Notes under the pieces: model-generated
Told to the model about the DNA's origin: nothing
The model's database searches: none
The model's input: the letters and a program-made list of their open reading frames with translations, nothing else
Assembly (NCBI GenBank): GCA_964564225.1
Contig: CAZMAF010000030.1
Location: 1 to 20,078 of the forward strand
Reading direction: 5' to 3'
Origin: RGIG1993 sp964564225
GTDB taxonomy: Bacteria; Bacillota; Clostridia; Oscillospirales; CAG-272
DNA: 20,078 bases
In this document: positions 7,023 to 13,737 of the stretch, one piece after another
Layout: every line of letters starts with the position of its first letter
Numbering within the stretch: the stretch's first letter is position 1
Program-made: the position numbers and the translations under genes

Positions 7023-7940
7023 ATGCCTATAAAAATTCCTAACGACTTACCTGCAACACAAACGTTGCTGAATGAAAATATATTTGCCATCACCGAAACA
7101 CGAGCGATTACGCAGGACATCCGTCCCTTGCGTATTTTGGTATTGAATCTGATGCCGACCAAAATCGTGACCGAAACTCAGCTTGCAAGATTACTTGGCA
7201 ATACGCCCTTACAGGTCGAAATGGAACTGATTCATACTAAAACACACGAGTCGAAAAATACGCCTCAGGATCACATGATCGCTTTTTACAGAACCTTTGA
7301 CGATATTAAAGATCAGAATTATGACGGCATGGTAATCACAGGCGCGCCGGTTGAACAGATGCCTTTTGAAGAAGTTGAATATTGGAACGAACTTTGCACC
7401 ATTATGGAATGGAGCAAAAAACACGTTCACTCGGTATTTCACATTTGCTGGGGCGCTCAGGCAGGTCTTTATTATCATTACGGCATTGACAAAATTCCTC
7501 TTGAAAAGAAAATGTTTGGTATTTTTCCTCATAAGGTTGAATACAAGAACTCGATGCTCTTTCGCGGCTTTGACGATACCTTTATGGTACCGCACTCCCG
7601 CCACACCACTATTTCAAGAGAAGATATCGAAGAAAACACACGCTTGAAAATTCTTGCTTCTTCTGAGGAAGCAGGACTTTATGCGCTGATGTCACCCAAA
7701 GGAAGACAAATCTTTATTATGGGTCACTCAGAATATGATTCTGACACGCTGAAAAAAGAATATTTCCGTGATAAAGACGCAGGTCTTCCGATTGAAATGC
7801 CTAAAAATTATTTTCCAAACGACGATGATACGCAAGAGCCGCAATCCACCTGGCGTTCTCACGCAAATCTTTTATACACAAACTGGCTCAATTATTTCGT
7901 ATATCAGTCTACTCCTTACGACATAAAAACCATTCATTAA
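7023..7940 (+). CDS. metA: Homoserine O-acetyltransferase (MetA family)
   Basis: A 305-residue MetA-type acyltransferase that activates the hydroxyl of homoserine, the first committed step to methionine. The catalytic residues are in place: Cys142 in FHICWGAQAGLYYHYG, His235 and Glu237 in MGHSEYD. Residue 111 is Glu (GAPVEQ); in this family Glu111 goes with acetyl-CoA and Gly111, as in E. coli, with succinyl-CoA, so the acetyl ester is predicted, matching MetY upstream. AGGGGG precedes the ATG; the site lies in the loop of a small ATGCT/AGCAT inverted repeat just before the start, which may tune translation. The gene ends 6 bases before a strong terminator, so metY-metA is a two-gene operon. 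Confidence 0.92.
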   Translation: MPIKIPNDLPATQTLLNENIFAITETRAITQDIRPLRILVLNLMPTKIVTETQLARLLGNTPLQVEMELIHTKTHESKNTPQDHMIAFYRTFDDIKDQNYDGMVITGAPVEQMPFEEVEYWNELCTIMEWSKKHVHSVFHICWGAQAGLYYHYGIDKIPLEKKMFGIFPHKVEYKNSMLFRGFDDTFMVPHSRHTTISREDIEENTRLKILASSEEAGLYALMSPKGRQIFIMGHSEYDSDTLKKEYFRDKDAGLPIEMPKNYFPNDDDTQEPQSTWRSHANLLYTNWLNYFVYQSTPYDIKTIH

Positions 7941-7945
7941 AAAAT

Positions 7946-7977
7946 GCTTCTTGCCACCCGGCAAGAAGCGTTTTTTT
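7946..7977. terminator. Bidirectional terminator between metA and the LysM/GH18 gene
   Basis: Perfect 10-base arms GCTTCTTGCC / GGCAAGAAGC with the loop ACCC, followed by a 7-T run (7971-7977) and preceded by a run of A's. It serves both convergent genes; the stop codon of the minus-strand gene (7976-7978) overlaps the T-tract. Confidence 0.88.
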
Positions 7978-9244
7978 ATTCAAGCTGATAGGGTGTGAGT
8001 AAAAAGTAACCCTGTGGAAAGAAATTCATAATATTCCAAAAACTTACGCCCACCATGTTTTTTTCATCGGCAAGATCAAGCTTTGACTGTATGCTTCGCG
8101 CATCTTCAAACCAGACACGATGCTGCACCCCCCCATCATAATAATCAAAATAAGGCGACATAGCCACTGTATCAAACTGTATTTCCGCCTTCTTTTCTCG
8201 TGCAAGCATAAGCGCACCAACGTTCGACAACACCGTTGCCTCTGATTGATTCTTTACGTAAGGGAGCGTAAAATCATATCCGTAATTCGGGATTCCAAGC
8301 ACAAGTTTTTTAGCGTCAATTTGAGTCAACGCGTACTCAACAACTCGACGAACCTCATTAAGCGGTGCAACGGCAAGGGGTGGTCCGTATTTATATCCCC
8401 ATTCATAAGTCATTAAAAGAACACGGTCTGCTACTTCACCGATTTGCTTATAATCGTGCGCCTCATACAACAATCCTTTTTGTTGATTCGATGTTTTGGG
8501 CGCAAGCGCAACCCAAAGTGAATATCGATACGGCTTGAAAGCTGCTTTGATTTTTTTTAGGAATGCAACGTAAGAAAGGCGATCCTCCGGAAAAACAAAT
8601 TCAAAATCCACGTCAAGTGTACGATAACCTTTTAACATCATTGTGGAAATGATATTGGAAATTAAATAATCCTGAAGCGCAGAGTCTTCAAACAGATTGT
8701 GCGAAAGAGAATTATCAAACTTTCCTTCGTCGTTCAACGTCGTCAAAAGCATAACCGGATTCACTCCGCTTGCTCTTGCGCTTTCAATCAATGCATCGTC
8801 AGACAACGTAACAAGGTCGCCCTCAGATGTAAAACCGTAAGAAAACGGAGTTAAATAAGAAAGATAGGGAAGCGTCTGAGTAAGCGTGCTTTCTTCAATA
8901 AAAGGATAGGCATAGCCGTTAACCGCGATCTTTCGTTTTCCTTCTCCTTCATAACGAATTACAAGTGTCTGACCGACGGAAATGAAATCATTGCCCATAA
9001 GCGAAGGGTTATTTCGATAAAGCCTTGAAACGGTCACGCCGTATTCTCGAGCAACGGAATATAGTGACTCGCCCTGAGAAACCGTATGTACCGTCGTTGG
9101 TTTGGCAATAATGAGGGACTGCCCCACGGAAAGAAAATCCGGATCATCTATCCCGTTAATTTCAGCCAGAAGTTCATACGGAACGCGATAACGGTTGGCA
9201 ATTTCATATAGCGTATCACCGCTTTTTACAGTATAGATCAACAT
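7976..9244 (-). CDS. LysM-LysM-GH18 peptidoglycan hydrolase, spore germination type (YaaH/SleL-like)
   Basis: A 422-residue protein with two LysM peptidoglycan-binding domains (about 2-47, YTVKSGDTLYEIANRY...VGQSLII; and 52-97, HTVSQGESLYSVAREYGV...VGQTLVI), then a GH18 barrel to the end. The GH18 acid motif is present as LDVDFEFV, its Glu being the proton donor. Family members (YaaH, SleL, YdhD) are N-acetylglucosaminidases of the spore cortex and coat. There is no signal peptide, as usual for coat-located members made in the mother cell. GGAGGTGAT directly before the ATG is an ideal binding site. On the minus strand a CATATACT box (9262-9269) could be a sporulation sigma -10, but I find no convincing -35. 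This gene indicates a spore-forming host. Confidence 0.87.
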   Translation of the reverse strand: MLIYTVKSGDTLYEIANRYRVPYELLAEINGIDDPDFLSVGQSLIIAKPTTVHTVSQGESLYSVAREYGVTVSRLYRNNPSLMGNDFISVGQTLVIRYEGEGKRKIAVNGYAYPFIEESTLTQTLPYLSYLTPFSYGFTSEGDLVTLSDDALIESARASGVNPVMLLTTLNDEGKFDNSLSHNLFEDSALQDYLISNIISTMMLKGYRTLDVDFEFVFPEDRLSYVAFLKKIKAAFKPYRYSLWVALAPKTSNQQKGLLYEAHDYKQIGEVADRVLLMTYEWGYKYGPPLAVAPLNEVRRVVEYALTQIDAKKLVLGIPNYGYDFTLPYVKNQSEATVLSNVGALMLAREKKAEIQFDTVAMSPYFDYYDGGVQHRVWFEDARSIQSKLDLADEKNMVGVSFWNIMNFFPQGYFLLTPYQLE

Positions 9245-9290
9245 AATATCACCTCCATAAAAGTATATGCAAATTATTTATTCTTTCTAC

Positions 9291-9319
9291 TTGACAAAAA
9301 ACGAATTTTATGATAAGAT
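9291..9319 (+). promoter_or_regulatory. Promoter of the Crp/Fnr regulator and ABC importer operon
   Basis: TTGACA (9291-9296), a 17-base spacer, TAAGAT (9314-9319). Transcription should start near 9326, inside the palindrome at 9322-9337. The -35 is consensus and the -10 is moderate. Confidence 0.65.
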
Positions 9320-9321
9320 AT

Positions 9322-9337
9322 TGTAACAATTGTTACA
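9322..9337. promoter_or_regulatory. Palindromic operator overlapping the transcription start of the Crp/Fnr gene
   Basis: TGTAACAATTGTTACA is a perfect 16-base palindrome with no spacer, directly after the -10 and before the GGAGGG site of the regulator gene. Two-fold symmetric sites of this length, with half-sites TGTnA / TnACA, are typical of Crp/Fnr-family dimers, so autoregulation is the simplest reading. Its position at +1 would make it repressing. Confidence 0.6.
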
Positions 9338-9351
9338 GTATTGGAGGGTAT

Positions 9352-10047
9352 ATGAACTCGATCACAACACTACAAAACGATCCTCGGGTAATGATTGCTT
9401 GCGATTATCTTGAAACACATGGATTATCGGGCAATTTTATTAAAAATCTATTACAGAAAACGACAGACGGTGTTACGATTGCTTTTTTTGAAAAGGATGA
9501 AACGGTTTTTTCACGATCATCATACTTCAAAGCACTCGGTATTGTCGTTTCAGGTTCGCTGACGTCACATAAAACCATCGCAGGCGGTGATCTTTCGCTT
9601 CGCAATCTTGACGTTGGCGACGTATTCGGTCTTGCCGGTCTTTTCGGAAGCGCACCCAGCTATGTCAGCACTATTTATGCCAGAACGAATGCAGTTGTTG
9701 TCTTTTTTTCAGAAGATTTTTTGAAAACTATGTTTCAAAAGTATCCAGAGTGCGCGATTTCGTATATCGAACTGCTTTCGCAAAAAATCCGTTACCTGAA
9801 TGCCAAGATTGATAGCTTTGCTACACCAAATGCATACAGCAAACTTGCTCTGTACCTATATGAACATCAGGGATATTCAGGCTCAATGACATTGCTTGCC
9901 AATACGCTTGGTATGAGCCGTATGACACTTTATCGTAATCTTGATGCTTTGATTGAAGAAGGAATAATACAAAAAAACGGAAAAAAGATCGTTCTCGTCA
10001 ATGCCGATATTGCGGGCTTGTTCAGCTCAACCGACGAATTATTATAA
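9352..10047 (+). CDS. Crp/Fnr family transcriptional regulator
   Basis: A 231-residue regulator with an N-terminal cyclic-nucleotide-binding-type beta barrel (about 20-125, including the Gly-rich turn LDVGDVFGLAGLFG), a long dimer helix (YIELLSQKIRYLNAKIDSFA) and a C-terminal winged helix with the recognition segment LLANTLGMSRMTLYRNLDAL. There is no N-terminal cysteine cluster as in Fnr, so it does not look like a [4Fe-4S] oxygen sensor; the effector is unknown. The ATG at 9352 follows GGAGGG by a few bases; an in-frame ATG at 9310 would lie in the promoter itself. It is the first gene of an operon with an ABC importer 36 bases downstream, so the importer substrate or a product of it may be the signal. 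Confidence 0.85.
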   Translation: MNSITTLQNDPRVMIACDYLETHGLSGNFIKNLLQKTTDGVTIAFFEKDETVFSRSSYFKALGIVVSGSLTSHKTIAGGDLSLRNLDVGDVFGLAGLFGSAPSYVSTIYARTNAVVVFFSEDFLKTMFQKYPECAISYIELLSQKIRYLNAKIDSFATPNAYSKLALYLYEHQGYSGSMTLLANTLGMSRMTLYRNLDALIEEGIIQKNGKKIVLVNADIAGLFSSTDELL

Positions 10048-10083
10048 AAAATTTTTAAAATTTTATTGAAAGGAATCAATATC

Positions 10084-11097
10084 ATGAAAAAAAATCTTTT
10101 ACTCATCCTTCTTATTCTCGTAGCGCTTACGATCGCTTTAACAGCATGCAGTAACAGCGATACTACTACAACCGTCCCCACAACGACCGATGAAACACCT
10201 TCAACTGCCGAAGAAGTGAGAATACTCGCCCTCAAAGGTCCGACGGGTATGGGACTTGCTACGGTATTAAATGATGCCCAAAACAATCCCGATACACGGT
10301 ATAACTGCCAAGTTCTCGCAGGTCCAGACTTGGTAAAAACGGAAATCCTGCTTGGCAATTATGACATCGCGGCGCTTCCCACAAACGTTGCCGCCGCACT
10401 TTACAATACTAAAAAAGCAGATTTTCAAATCGCCGCAGTCAATACTCTCGGTGTGCTTTATGTTGTAGAAAATGGTACGACAGTTACTGATATCACCTCG
10501 CTCAAAGGCAAAACTATCAATGCTACCGGTAAAGGCTCAACACCGGAATACATCCTTCGTTACGTGCTTGAACAAAACGGCATTAACCCCGATACTGACG
10601 TTACGCTTGATTTTTCCTATACGGAACATGCAGAGCTTGCATTACATGTTAAAGAAGGAACTGTCCAGATCGCCGTATTACCCGAGCCTCAGGTAACCGC
10701 ATCCATTTCCGGCGACTCTTCTGCAAGAGTTGCATTAAATCTGACAGAAGAGTGGGGAAAGAAATCCGAATCGGATGTCATGCAAGGTTGTATTGTAGTC
10801 AGAAGGGAATTTGCTGAAAAATATCCCGAACAGCTTGCAGAATTTTTAGACGCTTATCGCGCATCAGTTGAATACATTAACCAAAATCCCGAAAGTGCAT
10901 CTGAAATTATTGCCAATCTTGGCATTATTCCTCAAGCCGCTCTTGCTAAGGCCGCAATTCCTCGTTGCAATATCGTTTTTATTGACGGTCAGGAAATGCA
11001 AAATTCCTTAACAGGATTTTTTACCGTTCTATATAACGCCGATCCTTCTTCCATAGGCGGAAAAATACCCGATGAAAATCTCTATTATCAAAAATAA
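10084..11097 (+). CDS. ABC importer substrate-binding lipoprotein, NitT/TauT (SsuA/THI5-like) type
   Basis: A 337-residue lipoprotein with a signal peptide ending in the lipobox LTAC (Cys22), a Thr-rich linker (TTTTVPTTTDETPSTA) and a periplasmic-binding-protein fold of type II. GPTGMGLATVLND, LGNYDIAALPTNVAAALYN, SLKGKTINATGKGSTPEYILRY and VAVLPEP-like (IAVLPEPQVTAS) segments are those of the nitrate/sulfonate/taurine/thiamine-precursor binding group. The ligand is not predictable from this; candidates are sulfonates, pyrimidine precursors or other small anions. The ATG at 10084 has AAAGGA upstream; a TTG at 10066 is rejected because it would extend before the signal peptide. It overlaps the permease gene by 26 bases. 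Confidence 0.85.
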   Translation: MKKNLLLILLILVALTIALTACSNSDTTTTVPTTTDETPSTAEEVRILALKGPTGMGLATVLNDAQNNPDTRYNCQVLAGPDLVKTEILLGNYDIAALPTNVAAALYNTKKADFQIAAVNTLGVLYVVENGTTVTDITSLKGKTINATGKGSTPEYILRYVLEQNGINPDTDVTLDFSYTEHAELALHVKEGTVQIAVLPEPQVTASISGDSSARVALNLTEEWGKKSESDVMQGCIVVRREFAEKYPEQLAEFLDAYRASVEYINQNPESASEIIANLGIIPQAALAKAAIPRCNIVFIDGQEMQNSLTGFFTVLYNADPSSIGGKIPDENLYYQK

Positions 11098-11854
11098 ATG
11101 GTTTCGTTACGGAATTTCGGTAATATTCTGGATCACACTCTGGTATCTGCTTGCATTGGCAATCGGAAGCGAGCTTTTTTTACCGTATCCGCACACAACC
11201 ATCTTGGCATTTGTTAGGCTTCTCACAGAAAACGATTTCTGGAAAAGTATTGCAAACTCATTTTCCACGATTCTTAGCGGAGCAATGGTCGGCATATTCC
11301 TTGGAATAATTCTCGGCGCAATAGCGGCGTATTCCACTCTGGGGAAAGCGATCATCACGCCGTTCATTACCGTTCTTCGTGCGACACCCGTTGCTTCATT
11401 TATCATTCTTGTTTACGTTATTGTGCGAAAAATCAAACTGGAAATATCTTTTGTTTCTTTTCTGATCGTTGTCATTATGGTAATTCCAATCGTATATACC
11501 AATCTATATACGGCATTCAGTTCATTTGACAGCAAGCTTACCGAAGTTGCTTATATATTTCGATTTTCAAAATGGAAAAAGATTTCTGTTCTGTATTTTC
11601 CGCAGATACGCCCCTACCTCTTTGCCGCTATCCAAAATTCTCTCGGATTCGCATGGAAAGCCGGTGTTGCTGCCGAAGTCATTTGCGGATTATCATTTAC
11701 AATCGGTCAGAATCTTTCTGATGCCAAAACAAATCTCGAAATGGACGTACTCTTCGGCTGGACGGTAACCGTCATTCTCTTAAGTTTGCTTTTTGAATAC
11801 ATATTCAAGCTGATCTTTGCCAAATCGACACGGCGAGGAGGAACAAAAACATGA
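11072..11854 (+). CDS. ABC importer permease, SsuC/TauC-like
   Basis: A 260-residue inner-membrane permease with about six membrane helices. The cytoplasmic EAA loop, which docks on the ATPase, is in the C-terminal half (EVAYIFRFSKWKKISVLYFPQIRPYLFAA), followed by the typical LGFAWKAGVAAEVI of this family. The ATG at 11072 lies inside the end of the binding-protein gene (GGCGGA precedes it), and the stop overlaps the next start as ATGA, so the three transport genes are translationally coupled. It would form a homodimer with two copies of the ATPase encoded next. Confidence 0.88.
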   Translation: MKISIIKNKWFRYGISVIFWITLWYLLALAIGSELFLPYPHTTILAFVRLLTENDFWKSIANSFSTILSGAMVGIFLGIILGAIAAYSTLGKAIITPFITVLRATPVASFIILVYVIVRKIKLEISFVSFLIVVIMVIPIVYTNLYTAFSSFDSKLTEVAYIFRFSKWKKISVLYFPQIRPYLFAAIQNSLGFAWKAGVAAEVICGLSFTIGQNLSDAKTNLEMDVLFGWTVTVILLSLLFEYIFKLIFAKSTRRGGTKT

Positions 11855-12426
11855 TCAAACTCACCGATATTTCAAAAAAATATGAAGACAACGTCGTCTT
11901 ATCTGAACTATCCCTTTTAATTCGAGATAATGAACACGTAGCTATTATGGGGAAAAGCGGTTGCGGAAAAACTACCTTGTTACGTATAATAGCCAATCTT
12001 GAGCAAATGAATGAAGGAAAACGAGAAGGGTATAAATTTTCGGATATTGCTTTTGTTTTTCAAGAGCCGAGATTATTTTCACATCTTACCGTTCTTGAAA
12101 ACGTAACGGTGGCATCTGACAAACCTCGCGCCGAAGCGAGCGAAATCGCCTTAAAACTTCTCGAAAAAGTCGGTTTAAAAAATGACTGTAATCTTTATCC
12201 CCACGAATTATCGGGCGGAATGGCGCAGAGAGTAGCGATTGCACGGGCAATGATAACCGATTTGCCGATTCTGATTTTGGATGAACCGTTTTCGGCACTT
12301 GACGAATCAACTCGCGCGCATATGATTTCAGTAATAAACGAGCACTGTACCAACAAAACGCTTTTATTTGTCACGCACAATGCTTTTGATGCCGAACTAC
12401 TTGCCAATCGGATCATTGAATTATAA
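11851..12426 (+). CDS. ABC importer ATP-binding protein, short form
   Basis: A 191-residue ATPase with all motor motifs: Walker A GKSGCGKT (34-41), Q-loop Gln71 (FVFQEPRLF), signature LSGGM (120-124), Walker B ILILDEP (140-146), D-loop SALD and switch His176 (FVTHN). It is clearly shorter than the usual 240-260 residues of SsuB/TauB-type ATPases: the segment between Walker A and the Q-loop is trimmed (MNEGKREGYKF) and the protein ends right after the H-loop region (LANRIIEL). Since every catalytic motif is kept, it is probably functional and minimal rather than truncated. ATGA overlap with the permease gene; a terminator follows 14 bases after the stop. Confidence 0.88.
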   Translation: MIKLTDISKKYEDNVVLSELSLLIRDNEHVAIMGKSGCGKTTLLRIIANLEQMNEGKREGYKFSDIAFVFQEPRLFSHLTVLENVTVASDKPRAEASEIALKLLEKVGLKNDCNLYPHELSGGMAQRVAIARAMITDLPILILDEPFSALDESTRAHMISVINEHCTNKTLLFVTHNAFDAELLANRIIEL

Positions 12427-12439
12427 GAACACTATTTAT

Positions 12440-12480
12440 AAAGGTTTGTTTCGGCATTTTTCGCCTTGACAAACCTTTTT
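12440..12480 (+). terminator. Terminator of the ABC importer operon
   Basis: AAAGGTTTGT (12440-12449) pairs with ACAAACCTTT (12469-12478), with a weaker inner CGGC/GCC stem, then T's at 12476-12480. The 3' arm shares bases with the -35 box of the next gene. Confidence 0.75.
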
Positions 12481-12494
12481 CTTTGTGATAAAAT
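12466..12494 (+). promoter_or_regulatory. Promoter of the M15-like lipoprotein gene
   Basis: TTGACA (12466-12471), a 17-base spacer, TAAAAT (12489-12494), start near 12501. The -35 box is embedded in the 3' arm of the preceding terminator. This promoter rules out the in-frame GTG at 12485 as start codon. Confidence 0.65.
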
Positions 12495-12529
12495 TTTATT
12501 ATCAAAAATTACATACGGAGGCAACCTTT

Positions 12530-13528
12530 TTGAAATATACCGCTCTTATTTTACTGACAATTTTGCTCACTTTTTCGATTGTATTCCTGACGGCGTGTAA
12601 TTCATCCAATACAGCCGATACCGTATTGACATCTGATACTCCGATTTCAACAAGCACATTGCCAACAGATGTTTCAACCGATAACCAAACACAACAGGAA
12701 ACACCTCCTATACTTTTATACGAGGAAAAAACCGTTTCCGATAAAGGCTTTATTCAAGTTAACTCCTCGTCTTATATATCGGGAACACTTTTAAGAATTG
12801 ATGAAAACCATCCTTACAACTACAATTTATCAACGCTCGAACCGAATCATAAAATCAAAGATCACGTTTTATTTATTTACGGTCAAAATTTAAAAATACT
12901 ATACGGTAATACCTCTCAAAAATACGTATTGAAAAGCTCTAAGCTTTTTTACAAAAACGATGCCTTTTCCTATCTTGACAGCATGCTCTCACATTTTTCA
13001 GAGGACAGCGGCAAAACCAGTATTCAAATTGTCAACGCTTATTTGTATTCTGATCCTTCTACACTTATAAACGAATACGTTGCAGGATATTCCATCGCAT
13101 TAAATATTTTCGAGAACGATACTACCTATTCCTTGACTGCCTCGGAATTCAATTTCGAGTATCAAGGCAGGACTGTTTCCTGTCTTGATTGGTTTATTGA
13201 AAACTGCATGTACTACGGATTTGTATATACGGGACTTTCCGGAACACAGCAACAAACTCTTGCTACGTTTCGTTTTGTTGGAGTTCCGCACGCCATCGCT
13301 ATGTCACAATTCGACCTCGTTAACGTGGCGGTCTACAACCGTACCATCAGACTTGCCGAAAACCTGGTGATTATCAACGATGATCACAGCGATACGATTT
13401 GGTACGTGACCTACGTTGAAGCGCATCAATCAAACACCAATACTATTATTGAATTGCCTGCCCGTGCACAATATATCATATCAGGTGATAATGAAGGTGG
13501 CTTTATCATTGCTTACAGATTATCATAA
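12530..13528 (+). CDS. Lipoprotein with a degenerate M15/VanY-like carboxypeptidase domain
   Basis: A 332-residue lipoprotein using a TTG start at 12530, placed 8 bases after GGAGG. The signal ends in the lipobox LTAC (Cys23); a Ser/Thr-rich linker follows. The C-terminal half lines up with M15B (VanY-type) D-Ala-D-Ala carboxypeptidases: VNAYLYS (168-174) for the SGYRS strand, AGYSIALN (185-192) for the GYSEHHTGLALD motif, LDWFIENCMYYGF (219-231) for WL..NA.KYGF, and FRFVGVPHA (247-255) for HFRYVG.PHA. The residues that matter are missing: the EHHTG stretch with the zinc-binding His appears deleted, Asp is replaced by Asn192, and EPWH before FRYVG is replaced by TLAT. It is thus likely a non-catalytic cell-wall-binding or scaffold protein. 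It is a single-gene unit. The family link is my alignment by eye. Confidence 0.55.
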   Translation: MKYTALILLTILLTFSIVFLTACNSSNTADTVLTSDTPISTSTLPTDVSTDNQTQQETPPILLYEEKTVSDKGFIQVNSSSYISGTLLRIDENHPYNYNLSTLEPNHKIKDHVLFIYGQNLKILYGNTSQKYVLKSSKLFYKNDAFSYLDSMLSHFSEDSGKTSIQIVNAYLYSDPSTLINEYVAGYSIALNIFENDTTYSLTASEFNFEYQGRTVSCLDWFIENCMYYGFVYTGLSGTQQQTLATFRFVGVPHAIAMSQFDLVNVAVYNRTIRLAENLVIINDDHSDTIWYVTYVEAHQSNTNTIIELPARAQYIISGDNEGGFIIAYRLS

Positions 13529-13570
13529 TTACCGCTTTATCTACCTGATTCCACTTACAATCAATACGCC

Positions 13571-13597
13571 AATATCGCCCCTCAAGGCGATATTTTT
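13571..13597 (+). terminator. Terminator of the M15-like lipoprotein gene
   Basis: AATATCGCC / GGCGATATT, 9-base arms with the loop CCTCAA, then TTTTT (13593-13597). It can also act on the other strand. Confidence 0.85.
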
Positions 13598-13646
13598 GTT
13601 AAGTCTGAATAAATATTAAAAATCTTAATTAAAAATCTTGTGAAAG

Positions 13647-13673
13647 TTCAAAAATATTCACATTGAGTTCACA
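13647..13673 (+). promoter_or_regulatory. Pho-box-like direct repeats upstream of the polyphosphate operon
   Basis: Three hexamers in the same direction and on the same helix face: TTCAAA (13647-13652), TTCACA (13657-13662) and TTCACA (13668-13673), starting 10 and 11 bases apart. TTCACA fits the Bacillus PhoP repeat TT(A/C/T)A(C/T)A exactly; the first copy differs at one position. They lie where the -35 should be, 9 bases before TATAAT. That layout is typical of promoters activated by PhoP/PhoB response regulators under phosphate limitation. The regulator itself is not in the window. Confidence 0.55.
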
Positions 13674-13682
13674 AACGCAAGT

Positions 13683-13688
13683 TATAAT
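13683..13688 (+). promoter_or_regulatory. -10 box of the polyphosphate operon promoter
   Basis: A perfect TATAAT. No acceptable -35 lies 16-18 bases upstream (the bases there read CATTGA), so the promoter probably needs an activator. The leader to the TTG start at 13738 is about 43 bases. Confidence 0.65.
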
Positions 13689-13737
13689 ACAAAAGATGTG
13701 ACCATCCCTGCACAAAAAACAGAAAGGAAGTGTTGTT

